Shown here piece by piece: positions 17,441 through 26,113 of a stretch of DNA of 63,860 nt. The notes under the pieces were generated by a model. It made no database searches. It saw nothing but the letters and a program-made list of their open reading frames with translations, and was not told the DNA's origin. The DNA comes from CAZLMG01 sp964560765 (lineage in GTDB: Bacteria > Bdellovibrionota_B > Oligoflexia > Oligoflexales > CAZLMG01): positions 1-63,860 of the forward strand of contig CAZLMG010000023.1 of assembly GCA_964560765.1 (NCBI GenBank), written 5' to 3'. The translations under genes were made by a program, and so were the position numbers. Position 1 is the first letter of the stretch; each line of letters starts with the position of its first letter.

Positions 17441-18889
17441 TTACTGCGTTGGCTGCTTGTAGAATTCCTTCGGATTGATTCCGTACTTTTCAAGCTTCCG
17501 CAGTAACGTCACTTTGGTCATTTGCGTGTGTTCGGCCGTCTGATTGATTCGGCCGTTGAACGCTCGCAACGCACGGATGATGAACTCCTTCTCAAAGCGT
17601 TCTTTCAAGACCGGGTACTTGAGCTCGGCAAAGTCCGGCATCATGGATGTTCCGGCATCCGCATTGACCGCCGCGATGGTTTCCTCGGTAGTGCGCAAGT
17701 CGCCACTGCTCTTTTCAATAACCGCCTGAATATGACCCGGCAATGACGAAAGACTGATGCGGTCTGTCGATTCGATAATGAATGCGTGTTCGATGACATT
17801 TTCCAATTCACGAATATTTCCGGGCCAACCAGAGAGCCGAAGAGCAGCCATGGCCTCCTGGGTAAAACCAGATACCGTGCGCGAATGGATGCGATTGAAC
17901 TTGCGGCGCATGTACTCCGCTAACGCAGGAATATCTTCTCGACGTTCGCGCAGTGGTGGTAGGTGGATCGGCAATACGTTTAATCGGTAGAACAAGTCGC
18001 TACGAAACGTATCTTTTTCGATCATTTTTTCTAGCGGTCGATTGGTTGCAGCTATGATGCGAACGTCCGAATCCTGCTCGACATTGCCGCCGACGGGAGT
18101 AAAGCGCTTGTCCTGCAGCACGCGCAACAACTTGACCTGCATCTGCGGGCTGATGTCGCCGATCTCGTCGAGAAATATGGTACCGCCATTTGCGAACTGA
18201 AATTTGCCGATTTTCTTCCGATCAGCACCCGTAAAAGAACCTTTCTCGTGACCAAAGAGTTCACTTTCGATCAGATTCTCGGGGATTGCAGCACAATTGA
18301 CGGCGACAAACGGCCCCTTCTTTCGATGGGAATTGAAATGCAAGGCCCGGGCGACGAGCTCTTTACCTGTACCGCTTTCGCCGCGGATCAGCACAGAGGT
18401 GTCAACCTTAGAAAGCTTGTAGATGATTTCAAAAATCTTGCCCATGGAAGCCGAACCGCCAATGATGGGCTTACCTTCGTCGAATTGAACTTGCGGTGCA
18501 GAGTAAGACGCAGCTTCGACCATCTCGTTTGCTTGAGTCGCGGAATCGATCAAGCGGAGGAGGCGCTCTGCCTCGACTGGCTTTTCAAGGTAGTCATAGG
18601 CACCATGCTTGATGGCGACCACGGCATCCTTCACGTCGGTAAAGGCTGTTAGCACCAAGCAGATGGTCCGCGGCGCTGCATCCTTAATCTGTGCTAAAGC
18701 TTCAAGGCCACTGAGCCGAGGCATGTTGACATCGAGGATAACCACATCAAACTCAGACCCGGCTGCAACCATGTCAACGGCCGTTTGGCCGTCGTCGGCC
18801 TCCGTGACTTGGAAGCCGCGCGTTTGCAGGGCTGAGCGAACGGTCAGGCGCAGCGTTTCATCGTCATCGACTACCAGGATTTTAAGCAT
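17441..18889 (-). CDS. NtrC-family sigma-54-dependent response regulator
   Basis: 482 residues: receiver domain (1-120, phospho-acceptor Asp53 in VILDVNMP, conserved Lys in YLEKPV), AAA+ domain with Walker A GESGTGKE (170-177) and the sigma-54 loop as GSFTGA (217-222), R-finger region FRSDLFYRLNVLPI, and a C-terminal Fis-type helix-turn-helix (RINQTAEHTQMTKVTLLRKLEKYGI). It should activate sigma-54 promoters when phosphorylated. No histidine kinase is adjacent, so it is an orphan here. I did not find a clear TGGCAC-N5-TTGC promoter in the window. Confidence 0.94.
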   Translation of the reverse strand: MLKILVVDDDETLRLTVRSALQTRGFQVTEADDGQTAVDMVAAGSEFDVVILDVNMPRLSGLEALAQIKDAAPRTICLVLTAFTDVKDAVVAIKHGAYDYLEKPVEAERLLRLIDSATQANEMVEAASYSAPQVQFDEGKPIIGGSASMGKIFEIIYKLSKVDTSVLIRGESGTGKELVARALHFNSHRKKGPFVAVNCAAIPENLIESELFGHEKGSFTGADRKKIGKFQFANGGTIFLDEIGDISPQMQVKLLRVLQDKRFTPVGGNVEQDSDVRIIAATNRPLEKMIEKDTFRSDLFYRLNVLPIHLPPLRERREDIPALAEYMRRKFNRIHSRTVSGFTQEAMAALRLSGWPGNIRELENVIEHAFIIESTDRISLSSLPGHIQAVIEKSSGDLRTTEETIAAVNADAGTSMMPDFAELKYPVLKERFEKEFIIRALRAFNGRINQTAEHTQMTKVTLLRKLEKYGINPKEFYKQPTQ

Positions 18890-19188
18890 GCAGTCCCTCC
18901 GTGCGAGTGGGGGTCATTTCGTCTATAGTTCTAGCGAATTGCTTTGAATTTCAGTATCACAACGGGCTTTTACTATCAAAGTATTCTATGGATTCCAATT
19001 AAATTCTTAATATCAATTAAATTAATAATATCTACCCGAATTGTTTGGGTATTTTCCAAGGGTCTGTGTCTAGCCGTCCGTTATGGCCTAATACCACTGG
19101 TTCCGGCGGCAATCGTGATAAAATTAACAAGTATCCCCCGGAAATTTCAGCGTCCTCAGTGCTTCTATCTCCAAGGCAGGGAGTGTCC
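18890..19188. promoter_or_regulatory. Divergent intergenic region, AT-rich
   Basis: 299 bases between the NtrC-type gene (minus) and the 834-residue protein (plus). The stretch 18960-19035 is strongly AT-rich and contains the tandem 18-bp repeat listed separately. A TAAAAT hexamer near 19121 could be a -10 for the rightward gene. Promoters for both genes must lie here, but I cannot assign them confidently. Confidence 0.5.
18996..19031. repeat. Tandem 18-bp AT-rich repeat (two units)
   Basis: Unit 1, CAATTAAATTCTTAATAT (18996-19013), is followed without a gap by unit 2, CAATTAAATTAATAATAT (19014-19031); 16 of 18 positions agree. It lies between divergent genes, so it may be a regulator-binding array or an UP-like element. 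Confidence 0.7.
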
Positions 19189-21693
19189 ATGGCAAACGAC
19201 AATCGTGACGATCTGTCGTCCGTCGGTAATCAGCGATTAGTGAGACTGCTTCGCCTTTCCGAGCGCCTCGCGATGCCGGCGCAAGTTGCTTCGCGGCTGC
19301 AACGAGCGATTGTCCGTCGCCCTGAACTGACTGAGCAATCGCAATTGGACCCAGCTCCGAAGAGGGTTGTTAACCAGAAAGGCAGAGACGATGGCATCAT
19401 CACCGACGCGGAGGTATCGCGACGGTTGCGTGCCTATGTGGAAAGCGATGCATCTTGGTCGGATATGGAGCCGATTGCTTGGCGCTATCTGGAGGGGGAT
19501 CCATCATCTGTCCGCGCCGGAAAGCTCATTGAGCTTTCATTCATTCACGGTAGTCCGCGCGAGTGCATGGCGCTTGTGGAGAAGGTCGAAGTTCGCGTTC
19601 CTGGAAGCTTTGCCCAAGTCTACTTCAAGCTCCGAGCACAGATCGTTTCGCACTTCTGGGCCGATCAGAAGCATGAAGTACTTTTCGAGCTGTTACGCAA
19701 TTTGACGGTTGAACAGCGATTGCCAGTTGAACACTTGTACTGGTTCTATCGATTGTTGCGGCTTAAGGATCGATCGCAAACTTTTCTTTACTTTCAGCAG
19801 TATCGTGATCTGATGCGAGGTGCTGTCGAAGAGTTTGGCGAACAGGTCAACTTTGCGCAAGATCGATATGCATATTTGTCTGGTAAGTTGGCTCTTGAAT
19901 TGGGCTTTGACCATCTCGGGCGGGAGCTTCTCCAGCAGATTCCTCCGGATTCGTCCTGTTATGGCGCTGCAGTCGAATTGATTATGGCGCGAAAAGAGTC
20001 CTCCGGTAAAGAGGACGGTCAAGGGCTCATCAATCAGATTATGAACACAAATGACTGGGGAGAGCGTGTCGAAGGTTTGCGTGTCGCCATGCTGCATACC
20101 CGCACTTTGGGTGGCTTTCGCGATCGGCAGCTTCCCGCTATCAATGAGATCTTGCGAGATCCGATGGCATGGGTTCCCGCAACGGCTGAGGCATGGCGGT
20201 CTATCAGTGAGCTTATTGTCGCCTTTGCCGATTTAGAAGCTTACTTACCAAATCTGTTTCGCATGTACCAAGAGAACGCCCTCAAGTTCGTCAGTCCCCA
20301 ACTGGATCAGTCGCTATGGGAAGGGCCACTTTATGGACTCACCGAACGTCAACCCGAGCAGCGATTCTGGCGCGGGGTTGCCTTGTTTCATCGCTACATC
20401 AACACCGGTCCAGATGCAGAAGAGTCATTGTGGCAAGCACGGCAATTACTAGAACTTGCAGAGCAGAGTTCACAGCGACCACTACCCTTTGATTGGCGAG
20501 AATTGCATCGAGCGGGCATCCATGCGGTATCGAAAGCACCACACTTGTTTGAACGAGATCGCGATAGGATGCTGCTGCAGTTGCGGGTGGCTGCCAACCA
20601 AGCGCTGCTGGCAGCTTCGGACATTCGCACCTATTTGAACCAGTCTGCCTGCTTGAACTACCGAGTTCTTTCTGCCTTGCAGCACTTGACCCGGAAGCTG
20701 GGTGAGCGGGAGCTGGAGTACATGGTGCTCGCCAAAAGATCTTCACTGTTTCCTTTGACGAATGCGGACTTGGCATGCATGTGGTCTTTGGCCTGCGGCG
20801 ATCAGGATTCTGACCTGGCGTGGCGCGTCGCAACCATTCTAAAGAGCCGAACAGCTTTGGATGCAAGTGCGGTCGCGGCCTGGAAGATCAGTGGCGAACA
20901 TCGTAGTGAGTACGCATTTGTGCCTATGAAAGCAGAGGACGTACGTCTCTGCACCAGCGGCTTCTCAACTGAGGAGGTACGACTCGTAGAGGTCGTCGTC
21001 ACTCTGGGGCCACTCATTCCAGAGCTTTTAGCTCTGCTGGACCCAGAATCAACGACAGAGAAGCGCTCAGCGCCACCCGCAGACAGCCTTGAATTTCAGG
21101 TGGAGACTCAGCTGAATCAATGCCGTTGGTTGCCTTCGGTGCGCAAACATTTTCGCACATTGCAGGATGGCGGGATGGACCATAGCTTTGCGGCCCTGCC
21201 TTTCGCAGAAGTTATTCCCAGCAGCTTCTGGGTATCCTTGTTTAACATCTTTGTCTTAAGATTGGGAATCCCAGCCTGGCGTTGGCGTGCCTCTTATCTT
21301 GCGCAGCAGATCGAAGATCTTGTGCCGCGCTTGGCGGCGCGTGCGGATGTGTCACGCTATTCGATGCGAGTGGGGAAATGGCTGCGCAGTCTTAATGGCG
21401 AACAGCGAACCGCATGGCAGGATTTATTGACGATTGTCCGCAAAGTCCCCGATGAGAGGGTTCAGGATTGCCTGGCGATCTTTTCGGTTCGTGCCGTAAC
21501 TGCCATGTACCCAGACCACCATCTCGCACTCAGTTCACTACGGACGATGCGAGTACCTTTGCCAATTATCTGGGGCCTTGAGTCGTTTCTAATTTCGCCA
21601 GAGTATTCAGCGTGGCGTCGACAAAACAAGCTGCGTACAGCAGCGCCGGTGCCAAGGGCGATGCGCGAGCAGGCGTTGGCGACGTCAAAATAA
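19189..21693 (+). CDS. Large hypothetical cytoplasmic protein
   Basis: 834 residues from the ATG at 19189, preceded by AAGGCAGGGAG; the reading frame extends 5' to 19045, but that part is AT-rich intergenic sequence. No signal peptide, membrane segment or catalytic motif was recognised. The composition (long amphipathic helices, many Leu/Arg/Glu/Gln, few glycines) suggests an all-helical solenoid or scaffold. A possible Ser/Arg-poor linker rich in charged residues lies near residues 45-70. It stands alone, divergent from the orphan NtrC-type regulator, which may control it. Function unknown. Confidence 0.75.
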   Translation: MANDNRDDLSSVGNQRLVRLLRLSERLAMPAQVASRLQRAIVRRPELTEQSQLDPAPKRVVNQKGRDDGIITDAEVSRRLRAYVESDASWSDMEPIAWRYLEGDPSSVRAGKLIELSFIHGSPRECMALVEKVEVRVPGSFAQVYFKLRAQIVSHFWADQKHEVLFELLRNLTVEQRLPVEHLYWFYRLLRLKDRSQTFLYFQQYRDLMRGAVEEFGEQVNFAQDRYAYLSGKLALELGFDHLGRELLQQIPPDSSCYGAAVELIMARKESSGKEDGQGLINQIMNTNDWGERVEGLRVAMLHTRTLGGFRDRQLPAINEILRDPMAWVPATAEAWRSISELIVAFADLEAYLPNLFRMYQENALKFVSPQLDQSLWEGPLYGLTERQPEQRFWRGVALFHRYINTGPDAEESLWQARQLLELAEQSSQRPLPFDWRELHRAGIHAVSKAPHLFERDRDRMLLQLRVAANQALLAASDIRTYLNQSACLNYRVLSALQHLTRKLGERELEYMVLAKRSSLFPLTNADLACMWSLACGDQDSDLAWRVATILKSRTALDASAVAAWKISGEHRSEYAFVPMKAEDVRLCTSGFSTEEVRLVEVVVTLGPLIPELLALLDPESTTEKRSAPPADSLEFQVETQLNQCRWLPSVRKHFRTLQDGGMDHSFAALPFAEVIPSSFWVSLFNIFVLRLGIPAWRWRASYLAQQIEDLVPRLAARADVSRYSMRVGKWLRSLNGEQRTAWQDLLTIVRKVPDERVQDCLAIFSVRAVTAMYPDHHLALSSLRTMRVPLPIIWGLESFLISPEYSAWRRQNKLRTAAPVPRAMREQALATSK

Positions 21694-21731
21694 CTGGGTC
21701 CGACTTTCGCCCCGGTGAGTCCAAAATTAGG

Positions 21732-22673
21732 CTACTTGCTCCGCAAGGCCGCGTATTGTGGCTTTATTTTATTCGCGGTTTGAAACCCGCGTAGTGCGCC
21801 ATCCCACTTTCCCGTCTTCGTCAGGCTGAGGGACGCTGCGAGTATGGACGCTGCAAATCTTTCTTGGTGTTCCTGTGATGTTATGAAGTCAATTCCGAAC
21901 GCTTGCAATTCCATGCGGCTAGGATATTGGGCGTCGTCATGCGTGGCGCCTACCAGACTGATCTCAGCCACGTCGCGTTCAAGGGTGCGGAAAAAGTGGT
22001 CGCGACGCTTGGAGCGAAAGACGCGCCGATCGGCGCCTAGAATGAGAACGGGAACCCGAATCCGACGAAGGTAGTTCGTGACCTCCGAGGAGTAGACAGC
22101 TGGATCTAAAAGAATTAAGCCTCGAAGTGGCGCGGTCATACCGGCAGCAATGGATACGGCTGTGCCACCAAAGGAATGGCCTACCAAGATGATGTTTTTT
22201 CCGTCGAACCTTCCGGGGATCTTCTCGGGCCAAGTATAAAGAAGGCGAACAAGCCGATTTAGAATCTTGCCATTTTCGATCCAATGATCTTCGTTGCGCA
22301 GTTGCACGGTCACGGCGGCTAGCCCCCAGGTCGCGAGTCGCTCTGCTTGCTTGGAGTGAGTTTCCTTAAAACTGGCGTTGCCATGCACAAATATAACAAG
22401 TGGCGGTAAGTTATCGTGCTTTGGTAGGAAGACATCGGTCACAATACTTTCATCAGCAGATAACTGGATTGATAGGTTGCGCCGAACGGAGATACTGAAT
22501 GGGCCTGCAGTTAGAAAACGGCTTGGCGATATAGCTGCACCCCTATCGAGTAAAAGTGGAGTGAGTTCCTCACCTTTCTCAGCCTGACGTTCAGGCGTTG
22601 AGGTGCTAGCACAGCCGACAAGGAAGAGGCTTATGACGGCTGCAGATATGATTTTTTCAACGTCGTCCATCAT
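21732..22673 (-). CDS. Alpha/beta-hydrolase lipoprotein
   Basis: 313 residues. Lipobox FLVGC follows a hydrophobic segment, so the protein is probably membrane-anchored outside the cytoplasm. Hydrolase features: VIFVHGNASFKET (oxyanion-loop HG), nucleophile elbow VGHSFGG, an acid-region Asp in LILGADRRVF, and a late His (GATHDDAQYP). The nearest types are dienelactone-hydrolase or PET-hydrolase-like esterases; the substrate is unknown. Two adjacent ATGs (22673, 22670) are possible starts, both without a strong Shine-Dalgarno. Last gene of a three-gene minus-strand cluster with two small membrane proteins. Confidence 0.8.
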   Translation of the reverse strand: MMDDVEKIISAAVISLFLVGCASTSTPERQAEKGEELTPLLLDRGAAISPSRFLTAGPFSISVRRNLSIQLSADESIVTDVFLPKHDNLPPLVIFVHGNASFKETHSKQAERLATWGLAAVTVQLRNEDHWIENGKILNRLVRLLYTWPEKIPGRFDGKNIILVGHSFGGTAVSIAAGMTAPLRGLILLDPAVYSSEVTNYLRRIRVPVLILGADRRVFRSKRRDHFFRTLERDVAEISLVGATHDDAQYPSRMELQAFGIDFITSQEHQERFAASILAASLSLTKTGKWDGALRGFQTANKIKPQYAALRSK

Positions 22674-22686
22674 GATTGCTAAACAA

Positions 22687-23031
22687 TTATTCCGTGTAGT
22701 GACGCTCAACTTGCTGCGGTGAAGATTGCCAGGGCTTGTATTCCCACTCCTCAGTAGGAGGTACCAGTAGCCAAATCATCCCTAGAAGCGAGATGGGTAC
22801 AGCTGTTATCAGCCAAGGAACTCCGTGCGACATATCGTAGTTGATGAGAATGCTAAAGATGACGACCATGGATGAAGCTAGACTTATAACCGCTAGCCGC
22901 CTTGCTTTAAAGATGATGAGCCGCATGGAGTATTCTTGCGGTGCTGCAGGCGCTTGATTCGCGCCCGCCGCCTTTTGAAACATTTCGCGAGCTAAGCGTT
23001 GATTGCTCATAACTCCCATTTGATCAGCCAC
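22687..23031 (-). CDS. Small inner-membrane protein, two predicted helices
   Basis: 114 residues: a polar N-terminus, then two membrane helices (about 45-63, VISLASSMVVIFSILINY, and 72-91, WLITAVPISLLGMIWLLV) and a short polar tail. It starts with GTG at 23031, supported by GAGGAGG about 6 bases upstream, and overlaps the upstream gene stop by 8 bases, so translation is coupled. Family not recognised. Confidence 0.7.
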   Translation of the reverse strand: MADQMGVMSNQRLAREMFQKAAGANQAPAAPQEYSMRLIIFKARRLAVISLASSMVVIFSILINYDMSHGVPWLITAVPISLLGMIWLLVPPTEEWEYKPWQSSPQQVERHYTE

Positions 23032-23395
23032 GTGATGCCTCCTCGCTTTCGGCCTTTAGTTTTCTGATCGTTTCATCGGATGGATCGCGTCCGTAATACC
23101 AGCGCAGGGCTGCGGCAAGAATGATGCAGATGACAGCAACGAGTTGGACCGCTAGTGACGGAGACGTAGCGACGTATTTGCGGGGTAAGGCGAAGATGAG
23201 CGCAACGCCAGAAGCAGCTAGATAGAGCATATACATGGCTCCGCCATAGGGGTCTCGACGATCGATCCCCCGCAACGGCATGAGTAAGATAACGAGCCAA
23301 AGGCAAAAGAAGGTTGGCAGGGCCAAATCCACTGCGCGCAAAGCTCTGTAGCTCTCTAAAAGGTCGCTGACACCTAATTTCAGGATGTCGGTCAC
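23024..23395 (-). CDS. Small inner-membrane protein, three predicted helices
   Basis: 123 residues with three hydrophobic segments (FFCLWLVILLMPL, MYMLYLAASGVALIFALP, LAVQLVAVICIILAAALRWYYG) and a charged C-terminus. The frame opens with TTG at 23401, but the GTG at 23395 is better spaced (8 bases) from CGGAGG and is preferred. That Shine-Dalgarno lies in a 7-bp stem (see 23404-23432). It heads the operon with the two-helix protein and the hydrolase lipoprotein. Family not recognised. Confidence 0.65.
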   Translation of the reverse strand: MTDILKLGVSDLLESYRALRAVDLALPTFFCLWLVILLMPLRGIDRRDPYGGAMYMLYLAASGVALIFALPRKYVATSPSLAVQLVAVICIILAAALRWYYGRDPSDETIRKLKAESEEASRG

Positions 23396-23403
23396 GTGCA
23401 ATG

Positions 23404-23432
23404 CCTCCGAAGTTCTATACCTCTATCGGAGG
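23404..23432 (-). promoter_or_regulatory. Hairpin masking a Shine-Dalgarno sequence
   Basis: On the minus-strand mRNA, CCTCCGA (23432-23426) can pair with TCGGAGG (23410-23404) across a 15-base loop. The 3' arm is the Shine-Dalgarno of the gene starting with GTG at 23395. This could limit translation of the membrane operon until the stem opens. Confidence 0.5.
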
Positions 23433-23449
23433 TTCGGCAGAATTCTCGA

Positions 23450-23476
23450 TAGGCAGAAAATGCCTAGGCAATGCCT
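23450..23476. promoter_or_regulatory. Cluster of alternating AGGCA/TGCCT half-sites
   Basis: Four half-sites alternate: AGGCA (23451-23455), TGCCT (23461-23465), AGGCA (23466-23470) and TGCCT (23472-23476). Two inverted repeats abut in the divergent region between the membrane operon and the DUF1573 gene, which resembles a double operator. Confidence 0.4.
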
Positions 23477-23559
23477 CGAGATTAGGGGGTTATTTGTGGT
23501 GTCTTGCCACCAATTTCCCTATACTCAGAAACGATGGTGAATCGATATTTGGGGGTCCC

Positions 23560-24579
23560 ATGTTGAGACGGCCAACCTTTCGGGCTTGGTTCCTTTTGGC
23601 CTTCGTGATTCTGTCGGCGGACGCCCGCGCGCAGAACGTCGCCCGTGGGCAGCTTCAGTTTGATACGTTAGCTAGTGACGTCGGGCGCATTCACCGTGGT
23701 GAGAAGCGTCACGTGTCGTTTCGCTTTAAGAATGTTGGTAACGGACCTATCTCCGTCAAGGGAGTGCATGCTGCATGTGGTTGTACGGCAGTGGAGGGGC
23801 AGCTGAATCGCGTTTACCAGCCGGGCGAGATTGGTGCCGTCGAGGTTACCTTCGATTCGACAGATTTCGTGGGAAAGGTCGTCAAAGCTGTGACGTTGAT
23901 GACCGATCAAACTGCCATTCCAACAAGAACCTTGACGATCATTGCAGATATTGTTGCCGATTTGGCAGTGGATCCGCCTGTTCTTGATTTTGGCGACGTG
24001 CGCGGCGACGAAGAATTAAGTAAGGAGTTTTCCGTCAAGCAGTTGCTAGACTCTAAAGTCGAACTGAAAGGCGTACGCGGAGTTGACGGCCTGGTGCGAA
24101 TTGAGGACATTTCGAGCCAGAAGGAGCGTCGCTTTCGGGTAACTCTACTGCCGCAGGTGATGAGAAAGTTCGTGAAAGAAAAAATCTCTGTGTTAACCAC
24201 CAGTGAGCATCTTCCTGAAATAAGCGTGCTGGTGCGTGCCAATATTTTAGGTGCAATTTCAGCAACGCCGGCATACGTGGAGTTTGGCGCAATTTCTCCC
24301 CAGCAGGCCAGTGAGAGATGGATTAAGATTGAGGGTATACGGCCGTTTTCCGTACAGGATTATTCGGTTGAGTTAAACGTGAATGGTGCTTCAATACGTG
24401 ATGGTCAGGCTCAGATTGAGATCGTGAAGGACGCAAGTGCTAAGAGTCAGCAAGAGGTCTTGCTGCGACTGCGTAACAAGGGCGTAGCAGCGGGTAGCGT
24501 GCATGGTCGAATTTTGGTGCAGACCACGGAGCCATCGCAGAAGCAATTGTCTGTGGATTTTTACGCCTTTTTTCTCTAG
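23560..24579 (+). CDS. Exported DUF1573-family protein
   Basis: 339 residues from the ATG at 23560 (GGGGG just upstream); the frame is open to 23401, but that part is intergenic. A signal peptide (WFLLAFVILSADARA) is followed by a DUF1573 domain: FDFGxx-like VGRIHRGEKRHVSFRFKNVGNGPISVKGVHAACGCTAVEGQ...YQPGEIGAVEVTFDSTDF. A second similar immunoglobulin-like module begins near VDPPVLDFGDVRGDEEL. Members are periplasmic or surface proteins of unknown role with a CGCT motif. Divergent from the membrane operon; followed after 20 bases by a 33-codon small ORF. Confidence 0.82.
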   Translation: MLRRPTFRAWFLLAFVILSADARAQNVARGQLQFDTLASDVGRIHRGEKRHVSFRFKNVGNGPISVKGVHAACGCTAVEGQLNRVYQPGEIGAVEVTFDSTDFVGKVVKAVTLMTDQTAIPTRTLTIIADIVADLAVDPPVLDFGDVRGDEELSKEFSVKQLLDSKVELKGVRGVDGLVRIEDISSQKERRFRVTLLPQVMRKFVKEKISVLTTSEHLPEISVLVRANILGAISATPAYVEFGAISPQQASERWIKIEGIRPFSVQDYSVELNVNGASIRDGQAQIEIVKDASAKSQQEVLLRLRNKGVAAGSVHGRILVQTTEPSQKQLSVDFYAFFL

Positions 24580-24599
24580 AGCGAGTGAGGACCTTGAGT

Positions 24600-24701
24600 A
24601 TGTTTGAAACGATATATGTAGTCGGTATGGTGACCTGGGTAATTGGCACAATTTGGTACGCATATGGCTGCTGCAAATACGATTCCCACAGCAGTACTTA
24701 A
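24600..24701 (+). CDS. Candidate small membrane protein, 33 residues
   Basis: ATG at 24600, TAA at 24699-24701. GTGAGGA about 8 bases upstream is a good Shine-Dalgarno. The peptide has one hydrophobic segment (TIYVVGMVTWVIGTIWYAYG), then CC and a short polar tail. It lies 20 bases after the DUF1573 gene, probably in the same transcript, and its end overlaps the convergent miaB stop by 4 bases. Whether it is translated is unknown. Confidence 0.45.
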   Translation: MFETIYVVGMVTWVIGTIWYAYGCCKYDSHSST

Positions 24702-26113
24702 ATCAGCGAGCCCTCAAGTGCCGTCTTGTTGCCGTTGATGACTTTAACGCCAAGCTCTAACCCAATCAGGTTTCGGGTGGACCGAACACGCACCAATCGA
24801 AACTGCTCCGTCCTGCCATAGTATATGCCAGGCTCCTTGCGACTCTCGTAGTGAAACAAGACTTGGCGCTCTCGGCCAATCTCGGCCTGATTTTGGGCAA
24901 TCGTGATTGCGTCCTGCAATTGATTGAGCAGGCGCAGGCGCTGCTCCATGACATCATCTGAAATTTGATTCTGGAAGCGTGCAGCCGCTGTATTGCGCCG
25001 CGGTGAGTACTTAAAGGAAAAGATAAAGCTGTACTGAGCTTCCTCAACTAATCGCAGGGTGTCAGCGAACTGTTCATCGGTCTCACCTGGAAAGCCAACA
25101 ATCAAATCTGTAGAAATAGCCATCTCAGGATCTACGGAGCGCAGCCATTGCAGACGCTCCCGATATTCAGCAACAGTGACCTTGCGCCGCATTCGCTGCA
25201 GGACCTCATCATTGCCGCTTTGGACTGGCAAATGAATGTAACGACCTAACTTGGGCTGTTGTGCAAAAAGGTCGGCTAGGGATTTTGAAAAATCGTGAGG
25301 ATTGGATGTTGTAAAACGGAGGCGCTGCAATCCGGGAAGTTCCGCAACCCTAGCGAGAATGTCGACAAACGGCCCGCGGGCACTAGCTTCGAGTTTATCG
25401 GACTCGGTCAGGTCTAAGCCGTAACTATTCACATTCTGCCCCAGTAGCGTGATCTCCCGGGCACCAGCCTCAATGAGGCCTTCACACTCGCGTATGATCT
25501 CGTCAGGGTGTCGGGAAATCTCGCGGCCGCGGGTAAATGGAACGACGCAGAAAGTACAAAAATTATTGCATCCCTGCTGAATGTTGACGAAACGTGAGAT
25601 CTCATTCTTGCCTTCAAGAGAAGGCGCAGCCGCAGTGCGGGGGGTAACGGCCGGCTTTGTGGTCGCATCGTGGCTATGATGGCGGATGTCGAAGCCAAGC
25701 GCTATGGCCCGACCGCCCGGCTTTTCCAATTCCTTGAGCAAGTGCGGCAACTCATCAATCTTTCCTGGGCCGATCAGCATGTCTATTTCCGGCGCTTGCT
25801 TCAGAAGGCGCGTACCTTCGGCTTGGGCAACGCAGCCTGTGACGGCAATCTTCATGGCGGGGTTCACAGACTTGTGCTGGCGCAGAACGCCTAGCCGGCT
25901 CAGCACCTTGTGCTTAGCCTTTTCGCGAATGTGGCAGGTATTGAGAAGAACCAGATCGGCTTCTTCGACACGATCGGTAACCACGTAGTTGCGATCGTTC
26001 AGAATGCCGAGCATGCGCTCGCTATCTGCTGTATTCATTTGACAGCCCCAAGTCTCCAACAAGACTTTGCGCGGTGGCTTGGTCGTCGTAACCGAATCTA
26101 CGTCGTTCATCAT
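24698..26113 (-). CDS. miaB: tRNA-2-methylthio-N6-dimethylallyladenosine synthase
   Basis: Radical SAM methylthiotransferase that adds a methylthio group at A37 of tRNAs reading U-starting codons. 471 residues. The N-terminal UPF0004 cluster cysteines are Cys24, Cys60 and Cys94; the radical SAM triad CNNFCTFC gives Cys182, Cys186 and Cys189; GQNVNSYG and a C-terminal TRAM domain (RQVLFHYESRKEPGIYYGRTEQFRLVRV) follow. An insertion rich in Thr/Ala/Pro (about 150-168) precedes the radical SAM core. Its ATG overlaps the ffh stop (ATGA), so the two are co-transcribed and coupled. Confidence 0.97.
   Translation of the reverse strand: MMNDVDSVTTTKPPRKVLLETWGCQMNTADSERMLGILNDRNYVVTDRVEEADLVLLNTCHIREKAKHKVLSRLGVLRQHKSVNPAMKIAVTGCVAQAEGTRLLKQAPEIDMLIGPGKIDELPHLLKELEKPGGRAIALGFDIRHHSHDATTKPAVTPRTAAAPSLEGKNEISRFVNIQQGCNNFCTFCVVPFTRGREISRHPDEIIRECEGLIEAGAREITLLGQNVNSYGLDLTESDKLEASARGPFVDILARVAELPGLQRLRFTTSNPHDFSKSLADLFAQQPKLGRYIHLPVQSGNDEVLQRMRRKVTVAEYRERLQWLRSVDPEMAISTDLIVGFPGETDEQFADTLRLVEEAQYSFIFSFKYSPRRNTAAARFQNQISDDVMEQRLRLLNQLQDAITIAQNQAEIGRERQVLFHYESRKEPGIYYGRTEQFRLVRVRSTRNLIGLELGVKVINGNKTALEGSLI

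Noticed and set aside
19045..19188. N-terminal extension of the 834-residue protein
   Set aside because: AT-rich intergenic sequence without coding character; the ATG at 19189 has a good Shine-Dalgarno.
14815..19188. Sigma-54 promoter for genes near the NtrC-type regulator
   Set aside because: No TGGCAC-N5-TTGC-like match found in the intergenic stretches.
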